Positions 58,049 through 64,000 of a stretch of DNA of 64,000 nucleotides are shown here, piece by piece (position 1 is the first letter of the stretch; the number at the start of each line of letters is the position of its first letter). This DNA is from CFX5 sp023384495 (GTDB taxonomy: Bacteria; Chloroflexota; Anaerolineae; Caldilineales; Caldilineaceae). Below the pieces are notes generated by a model that worked only from the letters and a program-made list of their open reading frames with translations, did not search any database and was not told the origin of the DNA. Where the stretch lies: positions 124,001-188,000 of the forward strand of contig JASNZV010000008.1 in NCBI GenBank assembly GCA_048499455.1. Reading direction: 5' to 3'. The position numbers and the translations under genes were made by a program.

Positions 58049-59200
58049 TTAACACACACGATACGCCCCGATCAAGGGTAGGTACGCCCGATGGTCGCCC
58101 GGGGCTGGCGAGGCCGGCTCGCGCACGGGGCGGAAAGTGACGTTTACGGGGTCGCTCCACACACCGGGGAAGCGGTGATTTGGCCAGGCGCCGTCCTCAT
58201 TATCGGGCTGCTCGGCGCGCGCGCGCACGCGGAATTGATAGGTATCCGCAAGACAGGTCGGGCTAAAGACCTGGCTGCCGCTGCCCTCGTGGCTGTCCAC
58301 CCAATCCGTCCATGCTTCGGCATTGATGTGGCGCGTCTGCACATCCACCAACAGCTTGTAGTTGCCGCCGGGGATGGCCGCCACATCGGGGCTTTGCACG
58401 GCATCCCAAATGACCAATAGCGCCCCGCCCTCCACCCGTCTGGGGATGGCCAGGCTGGCCGCGGGCGCACGGACCAGGCTCAGGGCGTCGATAAAACCAT
58501 GATTGCCATGCCATTGAAACGGGCTGGCGATGCGAGCGAAAACGGTGATCACCGGCGCTTCGGCCACTACGCTCAGATAGAGATTGGCCCACCCGACGCG
58601 ATTGCCATTCTCCCAGAAATTGCGGCGGTTCTCGACCCAGACGACCGTGTCGGCCAGCGGATCAGCGCCCCCAGTGGGGTCGATACCCAGCATCTTCGCC
58701 ATATAGTAGCCTTCGGGGCAATCGCTGGGCACTGCGCTGCCGCCGCACAGGCTCAAGAGCCAGCCGCTAAAGCTATAGGCGCCGCCTTCGACCGCCGCCA
58801 CCTGTTGAACAAAGCTGACATCGAAGGGTTTGCCGGGGTCGGGTGGCGTCTCCAGGTTTTGCGCCTCGACCAGAATACTGTCCAGCCCGGTGAAGCGCTC
58901 CACATGGCCACCATCGCCGCACGCGCCGGTGAAGTTGAGGCGGGCGCTGTGCGTCTTGGGCGCGCCATTGTTAATGACAAGCTGCCAGTCGTTAGGGATA
59001 TAGATCACCCTGCCCGCGGCATTGGTAGTGGTGTAGTAGCCTGTGGCGCACTCGACATCCCCGTTGATCAACACCGGCGCCACTGGGGGAATCGTGTCGC
59101 CGATGGGTGCAGCTGCGTCGGCGACACCGCCCAGCGCGGCCAGGCAGACCGCAAGGAGGCCAAAGGCGATCAACAGCGAACGGTTCAATCGAGCAGACAT
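58049..59200 (-). CDS. Secreted orphan protein with C-terminal YLPLI motif
   Basis: A 383-residue exported protein. The signal peptide is LLIAFGLLAVCLAALGGVADAA. Residues 45-235 form a carbohydrate-binding-module-like jelly roll of the kind seen after LVINGDVECATGYYTT (VLINGDVE... then SFSGWLLSLCGGSAVP and GHHGFIDAL-like WHGNHGFIDALSLV). Residues 250-350 resemble a fibronectin III domain (LLVIWDAVQSPDVAAIPGGN). The end is DHRAYLPLIGAYRVC; a terminal YLPL motif is frequent on secreted proteins of Chloroflexota as I recall and may be a sorting signal. GAGGAGG precedes ATG 59200. Function is unknown; it sits 52 bp after the YfiH-family gene. Confidence 0.8.
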   Translation of the reverse strand: MSARLNRSLLIAFGLLAVCLAALGGVADAAAPIGDTIPPVAPVLINGDVECATGYYTTTNAAGRVIYIPNDWQLVINNGAPKTHSARLNFTGACGDGGHVERFTGLDSILVEAQNLETPPDPGKPFDVSFVQQVAAVEGGAYSFSGWLLSLCGGSAVPSDCPEGYYMAKMLGIDPTGGADPLADTVVWVENRRNFWENGNRVGWANLYLSVVAEAPVITVFARIASPFQWHGNHGFIDALSLVRAPAASLAIPRRVEGGALLVIWDAVQSPDVAAIPGGNYKLLVDVQTRHINAEAWTDWVDSHEGSGSQVFSPTCLADTYQFRVRARAEQPDNEDGAWPNHRFPGVWSDPVNVTFRPVREPASPAPGDHRAYLPLIGAYRVC

Positions 59201-59252
59201 AACACCTCCTCGGGATAGAAGCAGCCCCACGCGATCAGTCAGATCCCTTGAT

Positions 59253-60053
59253 TCAAGACCGCTCGGCCAGCCAGGCCACCATGCCAAACAGCCCACACCG
59301 CCCCTGTTCGGCGCGGTGGCTGAAGAAATCGTTCGTATGCTGGGCTGTATCGATGCCGCTGATCTCGATCCGCCCAACCGGAACACCGGCATCGGCCAGT
59401 TGTTGCGCATTGGCTTGCCACAAATTGAAGTGGGGCTGGGTTGCCCCATTAGGGTGGGAAAACAGATTGGCGGCGGCGGGCAACTTGGCGTGCGCCAGAT
59501 CCACCACCTCCGCCCCAACCGGGTAGCTGGCGGGACCAATGCCGGGGCCAATCCCGACGCGCACGTCGGCGGGGTCGGCGCCATAGGCCGCCTGCATGGC
59601 CCACAGGGTGGCGGTGGCCACGCCATTCACGGTGCCGCGCCAGCCGGCATGACAGACACCCACGGCATGGTGGATCGGGTCGTAGAGCACCAGCGGGGTG
59701 CAGTCAGCAAAGACCAGCATCAACGGCAGATCGACCGTATCGGTGATCAGCGCGTCACAGTCCTCTTGCCATTGGCCGGCGTCGCCTGCGTCGACCTTGG
59801 CCACGCGTACGCCATGCGTCTGGCGGCAGCGGATAATCGCGTCTGCGTCGAGCGTCAGCGCGTCGGCCAACCGCTCCTGGTTGCGACGAACCCGTTCGGG
59901 TGTATCCCCGCGAAAGATGCTGAAGTTGAGGCTGTTCCACGGCGGCGGGCTGACACCGCCATGCCGTGTGGCCACATGTGCGCGCACGGGCAGGCTGGCC
60001 AGCGCGTCAAACACATAGGTGACAACGCCGTTGGCATGGGAGATCCGCTGCAT
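59253..60053 (-). CDS. YfiH/LACC1-family (DUF152) polyphenol oxidase-like enzyme
   Basis: A 266-residue protein of the YfiH family, whose members are purine nucleoside phosphorylase/adenosine deaminase-type enzymes and were earlier called multicopper polyphenol oxidases. The zinc-site motifs are all present: CRQTHGVRV, VFADCTPLVLYD and VCHAGWRGTVNG. The N-terminus VATRHGGVSPPPWNSLNF is also typical. It acts in the cytoplasm. Here it lies between two exported proteins, with the next gene 52 bp downstream. The start ATG 60053 lacks a strong ribosome binding site. Confidence 0.93.
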   Translation of the reverse strand: MQRISHANGVVTYVFDALASLPVRAHVATRHGGVSPPPWNSLNFSIFRGDTPERVRRNQERLADALTLDADAIIRCRQTHGVRVAKVDAGDAGQWQEDCDALITDTVDLPLMLVFADCTPLVLYDPIHHAVGVCHAGWRGTVNGVATATLWAMQAAYGADPADVRVGIGPGIGPASYPVGAEVVDLAHAKLPAAANLFSHPNGATQPHFNLWQANAQQLADAGVPVGRIEISGIDTAQHTNDFFSHRAEQGRCGLFGMVAWLAERS

Positions 60054-60210
60054 AGGGGCAGTTTACACAGGCAACAGGGTTATGGCAAATCTACTTGACG
60101 GGACGGGCGTGGGGATTGATCAGGGCACCGCACGCAATATGTGCGACACCCTGATTCCTGACAAGTCGGTATGGCAATCGTCGCTGAGCGCCGTCACCCT
60201 GGCGCGCCCG

Positions 60211-63200
60211 TCAATTCCCCGGATTCACATCGTAAGGGAAGTTGTCGCCGGCCTTCAGGTCCAGATCGTCATTGAACGAACCCCACGGCGGTGGCGCATC
60301 CACCGTGAGGGTATATCTGCCGGGGTCAAAGCATTCACGATGCTGCGACTTGCCCGGCGCCTTGAAGGTCTTGTTCCAGTTGTCGCGCGTGCGGGTAAAG
60401 GTGATGGTTAGTTCGGCGCCGATGTTGTTGCGGAAGGTGATGCACGCATTGGTGGCCGCTGGAGCGCCACTGCCCGTCGAGCCGGTGGCGCCAGCGGAAC
60501 CTGTATTGCCGGATGTGGTCGTGCGCGGCGGGGGCGGCGCTTCCGCCTCGCGGATATCCCGGCAATTGCCATTGAGTTGGACATACTGTGCGCTGCCCGA
60601 CACCCAGCCCGCCACATCGTTGGGTGTGCGGATCTGGAGCCAGGCGCAGTTGTCCACCTGGCCGACCACCGTCAGTTGGTCGCCTTGGTTGACGGCGGCG
60701 ATCCGGTTGTAGTTGACGCCAGGGCCGGCGCGCACATTCAGCGTGGCCGCCAGCACGTCGGCAGTGGCGCTCTCATCGGCAAAATCGCCCGCCTGGGCAA
60801 AAAGGTTGTCGGGCTGTTCCACATGGAAGCTGGCCAGGATCTGCTCAAATGGGTCTGTGGACTCGCCGGCAGGGATCGAGACTTGCAGCAGCACCAGGAT
60901 GCCGTCGACGGCCTTGGGCGCAGCCGCCAACACGACAAAGACATTGCCTTCGCCGCCACAGTCGGAGTAGATGTCATACGGGCCGGCGTAGACACCGTCA
61001 TCATAGTCAAAACGTTCGACTTCGCCACAGGCGTTGGAATAGTCCCACTGATTGAGCATCTCTTCGGCGTCATACAGTTGAGCCATGACCGCCGTCGCGC
61101 CAAAGAACATGCCCGGCATGGTCCAGGTCGCATTGTAGGCCTCCAAATCGGGCGAGGCGGAGACCGAAAAGCCAATCGTCTCGTCGTCTTCGGCCCAGGT
61201 GGCGCCGTTGACATCGCTCCAGTCTGCTGGCACGCGCACGGTGAGCGAGCTGGAATCATCGCCAATCGCCACATATTCCATCGGGGGTTCAGCGGTTCCA
61301 CCATTGTTGGCCGCGCCGCCGTCGCCGACATAGAAGCTCTGAAGCAGCACTTGCCACGCCTCCGCATCGGCCATCTCCGTGGCCTGGAAGTCGATAATCA
61401 CCAGTTGCCCAGCCGGGTCAGAGACAGCGACCAAATGGGCAAAGAGATTGTCCGAACCATTGCAGTCGGTCCACAGGTCGAATGCGCCGACATAGGTCAT
61501 GCCGTTGATGGTGTGGGCGTGCTTGATGCGCTCGTCGAATTCGCAATCATCGGAGAGATCGTACGAATCGAGCCACTCGTCGATGTCGATCTCTTCGGTT
61601 AGGTCGGTGGCGGTGCGCACATAGACGCCAGGGGCGGTCCATGTATTGTTGAACTTGTCCACACTCGGCGCCACGGTCAGCTTCATCCCCACCACCTCGT
61701 CATCCACCACCCAATCGGCGGCCTGAATCTCCCCATATTCCTTGGGCATGAGCGCGGTCAGCGCAGGGCGACTCACCACGCCATAAGTATAGACCAACCC
61801 CGTGGTGTCTACCGCGTCGAGCAAACCGGCTGCGCCTGCGTCGGCCGTTTCATCGGCCACATTCACCACAAAGCTGCCCACGATCCGGTCCAGCGCCGCC
61901 AGGTCGGCGTCGGTGACGGCGTAAATCTCCAGCAGCACCAAATAGGCATTGGTCTGCGGCACGAGCGCGGCCACGATGGCCGTGCTTTCGGCAGCGCCAC
62001 ACTTGCTCCACACATCAAAATGGCCGGTGTAATAGCCATCGGGGATCGCTTCACGGCCGCCGTAGGTGCAGGCATTCTTGTAGTCGATGCCGTCGAGCAG
62101 ACTTTCGGTGGTGGTCGATTCGGCCAAGGAAGCCGACACCCCAAAGAAAAGACCCGGCGTGTCCCAGCCACTCGTCATCGCCTCGACATCGGTGGAGGCC
62201 ATGAGCCGCACGCCGATCTCCTTGTCGTTGCTGACCCAGGGGCCGCTCACCAGATCCGCCCATGCGGCGGGCGCTTCCACCGAGAGCAGGCCGGTGTCAT
62301 CAGAGATGGTCACAAATTCCTCGTAAACTTCGTCCCCACGCGCCACCCGCTCAGGCTCCTCACCCTTCTCTTCGATCTGCTGGGCCAGTGAGAAACTCAC
62401 TTGCAACGGACGGCCATTCAGCCGACCTTCGAGCACCTCGCCTGTTTCCAGGCGCAGCACTTGAATCGCCATGACATCGTCCAACGTATGGCTGCGCAAA
62501 ATGTCGCAATATTCACGCATATCGCCTTTGAGGGCCAGCGAAACGCCCTCCATCGAGATGAGCACATCGCCAGGTTTGATGCCCACATTGTCGGCAATCG
62601 AGCCAGAAGCCACCGACGCCACCCAAATACCAGTAAGCTCGTCGCCCACCATGACCGCCTCGCCGTTGATGCCGATCGAGTCCACATTGCGCCCGGCGCG
62701 CAGTTCGTCGAGCACGGGCAACGCCTCGTCGATGGCAATGGCAAAATACTGGTTTGTGTTGCCGTTGCCGGCATAGTGGACTGCAACGACACCCCCCTCT
62801 TTATCGACAATCGGCCCCCCCGAATTGCCGGGGTTGGTGGCCGCGTCATGCTGAATGACCCGCCGAACCGACGCCCAACTGCTTTCTCCATTGGCGTTGG
62901 ACTTGGCGATAATGCCGCGCGTCAGCGTGTATTCCGGGTCGCCCAGCGGAAAGCCGGCGGCGTAGATATCCAGCCCCACCTTGATCGGCTGCGCCGACCA
63001 GTTCAGATAGTGGAAGCCTTCGCCCTGAATGTCAATCACAGCCAGGTCGGCGCATTCGGATACGCCCAGGACGCGCGCATTGCGCGGTTTGTCTTCGCCG
63101 GCGACAAAGACCTTGAGAAAGGCCGCACCGGTGACCACATGGTTGTTGGTGACCGCGATGCCCGACGGATCAATAATGAAGCCGGATCCACGACCCGCCA

Positions 63201-63537
63201 CGTTCATCATCATCCCTTCGGTGGGGTCGGCAAACGCGCCCACGGCCTCGATCTGCACCACAGCCTTCACCACATCATCCAGGCTGGTGACGGCCAGCGC
63301 TGTGTCGACCTCATCGGTCAGGATTTCGGCGGCCTCTTCCGCTGGATTGGCGACGCCGGGTTCGCTGCCGCCGCCGCGCCCCGGCTTGGGGATGGGCGCC
63401 TGTTCCAGCGGCGCCACGCGGCCGGCCTCCTGTGGCTGTTCACCTGCGGCGGCCACGGGCAGCGCGCTGAGCGCAAGCAGCAGCGCAATCCACGCCGGCG
63501 CCGCCCATTGATATACTCTTCGAACGCGTATCAGCAT
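60211..63537 (-). CDS. HtrA-like serine protease with three novel repeats and SH3
   Basis: A 1,108-residue exported protease. The signal peptide is near 10-31. The trypsin-like domain has His133 (VTNNHVVTG), Asp164 (CADLAVIDI) and Ser239 (NPGNSGGPIV), followed by a PDZ domain (about 285-385, SIADNVGIKPGDVLISMEG). Three repeats of about 150 residues follow (near 405-559, 579-735 and 752-909). Each starts with a strand block of the form LSVEAPAAWADL and has paired Cys around YKNACTYGG and DVWSKCGAAE. A bacterial SH3 domain (925-992, LNVRAGPGVNYNRIAAV) and a small beta domain (1025-1105) end the protein. The repeat family is not one I can name. Confidence 0.93.
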   Translation of the reverse strand: MLIRVRRVYQWAAPAWIALLLALSALPVAAAGEQPQEAGRVAPLEQAPIPKPGRGGGSEPGVANPAEEAAEILTDEVDTALAVTSLDDVVKAVVQIEAVGAFADPTEGMMMNVAGRGSGFIIDPSGIAVTNNHVVTGAAFLKVFVAGEDKPRNARVLGVSECADLAVIDIQGEGFHYLNWSAQPIKVGLDIYAAGFPLGDPEYTLTRGIIAKSNANGESSWASVRRVIQHDAATNPGNSGGPIVDKEGGVVAVHYAGNGNTNQYFAIAIDEALPVLDELRAGRNVDSIGINGEAVMVGDELTGIWVASVASGSIADNVGIKPGDVLISMEGVSLALKGDMREYCDILRSHTLDDVMAIQVLRLETGEVLEGRLNGRPLQVSFSLAQQIEEKGEEPERVARGDEVYEEFVTISDDTGLLSVEAPAAWADLVSGPWVSNDKEIGVRLMASTDVEAMTSGWDTPGLFFGVSASLAESTTTESLLDGIDYKNACTYGGREAIPDGYYTGHFDVWSKCGAAESTAIVAALVPQTNAYLVLLEIYAVTDADLAALDRIVGSFVVNVADETADAGAAGLLDAVDTTGLVYTYGVVSRPALTALMPKEYGEIQAADWVVDDEVVGMKLTVAPSVDKFNNTWTAPGVYVRTATDLTEEIDIDEWLDSYDLSDDCEFDERIKHAHTINGMTYVGAFDLWTDCNGSDNLFAHLVAVSDPAGQLVIIDFQATEMADAEAWQVLLQSFYVGDGGAANNGGTAEPPMEYVAIGDDSSSLTVRVPADWSDVNGATWAEDDETIGFSVSASPDLEAYNATWTMPGMFFGATAVMAQLYDAEEMLNQWDYSNACGEVERFDYDDGVYAGPYDIYSDCGGEGNVFVVLAAAPKAVDGILVLLQVSIPAGESTDPFEQILASFHVEQPDNLFAQAGDFADESATADVLAATLNVRAGPGVNYNRIAAVNQGDQLTVVGQVDNCAWLQIRTPNDVAGWVSGSAQYVQLNGNCRDIREAEAPPPPRTTTSGNTGSAGATGSTGSGAPAATNACITFRNNIGAELTITFTRTRDNWNKTFKAPGKSQHRECFDPGRYTLTVDAPPPWGSFNDDLDLKAGDNFPYDVNPGN

Positions 63538-63715
63538 GAGAGCACACTCCTTACATCGTGTTGAATAAGTACGTTTTCACCATCACAAATTCACGATCAC
63601 AGACGCTGTAAACAATAGGGTAAACAATGGGGTGATATGCACATGACTTACGCAGCGCCCGATGATGATCAGGCGAGACAAATCGGCCAACAAACACGGT
63701 GTAGACACTGAATAC

Positions 63716-63770
63716 GCAGTCGCTCAGGCGACTTTTCTTTGTCAGTCGCGGGTTTTAGCCCGCTACGCAA
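63716..63770. terminator. Short hairpin-T repeat, copy 2
   Basis: AGTCGC-TCAG-GCGACT runs into TTTTCTTT, a plausible intrinsic terminator, followed by GCGGG-TTTTA-GCCCGC-type pairing. It shares layout and much sequence with 49783-49835. The flanking 63538-63942 holds no supported gene; a 12-bp tandem pair (GTAAACAATAGG, GTAAACAATGGG) lies near 63609-63632. Confidence 0.6.
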
Positions 63771-63942
63771 TTGTGCCCCCTGATTGCGGTGGGCCGCGCA
63801 TTACAACAATGATGCTCTATCGCACATTGATGATAGGGGACGGAGAGGGACGCCAAAGTGTTCCAACCAAATCGAACCCGCCCATAGACGATTGCAGGCG
63901 CATAGATTGATTCGGTTCGGTTGAGCGTAGGCAGGTTGGCGC

Positions 63943-64000
63943 CTACGTTATCTCCGCTAGCTCAATCGGCGTGACGAGACCATGTTGTTGGCCTTTGAGC
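63943..64000 (-). CDS. Possible C-terminal end of an unidentified gene
   Basis: Reading in from the window edge, a minus-strand frame encodes LKGQQHGLVTPIELAEIT and then a stop. A GTAGGC/GCCTAC hairpin lies directly after it, as expected for a gene end. It is too short to identify and may be chance. Confidence 0.3.
   Translation of the reverse strand, partial: LKGQQHGLVTPIELAEIT

Noticed and set aside
62401..63564. A 387-residue plus-strand frame opposite the HtrA-like protease
   Set aside because: The minus strand encodes a clear trypsin-like domain with intact triad; the plus product is His/Arg-rich without domains.
63950..63995. tRNA-like string with CTAGCTCAATCGG
   Set aside because: It resembles a D-arm only; no anticodon arm, T-arm or acceptor pairing could be built around it.

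Overview
The window most resembles a GC-rich member of the Chloroflexota, probably the Anaerolineae/Caldilineae group. This rests on gene content, not on a phylogenetic marker: two giant AfsR-type BTAD/ATPase/TPR regulators, very large secreted proteins built from CARDB, PA14 and SH3 repeats with Thr/Pro-rich tails, a secreted protein ending in a YLPLI motif, DUF4058, a B12-binding radical SAM protein and paired GH4 glycosidases. No rRNA, tRNA, CRISPR array or phage was found.

Layout. 0-5.5 kb: the end of a methyltransferase, a LysR regulator, and divergently from it a sulfur module. The module has a membrane-anchored rhodanese, a CstB-like persulfide dioxygenase/double rhodanese, a TauE-YeeE fusion permease and a second YeeE-like half ending in GGCG. 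5.7-12.3 kb: a 2-hydroxyacid dehydrogenase, an aldo/keto reductase, a nucleotidyltransferase, an orphan beta-rich protein, a YdcF/SanA-like protein and a B12-binding radical SAM enzyme. 12.9-19.6 kb: a two-component system, three DinB-like proteins in a row, a DUF1905 protein and a YcaQ-type DNA glycosylase. 20-33.7 kb: two BTAD regulators among small enzymes (SnoaL-like, VOC, NmrA-like, MBL, PPOX, ester cyclase, SDR) and several decayed genes.

33.8-37.5 kb: a large PA14 lipoprotein. 38-39.6 kb: an IS630-type transposase fragment and a truncated sulfatase. 39.6-49.7 kb: a carbohydrate/aromatic catabolic neighbourhood with a HAD phosphatase, two GH4 enzymes, a MazG-like protein, a Rieske protein, an ACMSD-like amidohydrolase, an RraA-like aldolase, a sugar isomerase, a PhnD-like binding protein, a DUF4160/DUF2442 pair and DUF4058. 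50-63.5 kb: an exoprotein block with a 2,595-residue subtilase carrying 15 CARDB repeats, a secreted orphan, a YfiH-family enzyme and an HtrA-like protease carrying three copies of an unassigned domain of about 150 residues.

The sulfur module reads as a pathway: persulfide oxidation by the dioxygenase, sulfur transfer by the rhodanese domains, and movement of sulfite or thiosulfate by the permeases. The most unusual non-coding signal is a set of exact or near-exact 13-bp tandem triplicates directly in front of three unrelated genes (2208-2269, 8866-8904, 46598-46636). Each differs in sequence but shares unit length, copy number and placement before the ribosome binding site. Two dispersed palindromic repeat families are also present: one copy pair lies only between convergent genes, the other pair only between divergent genes.
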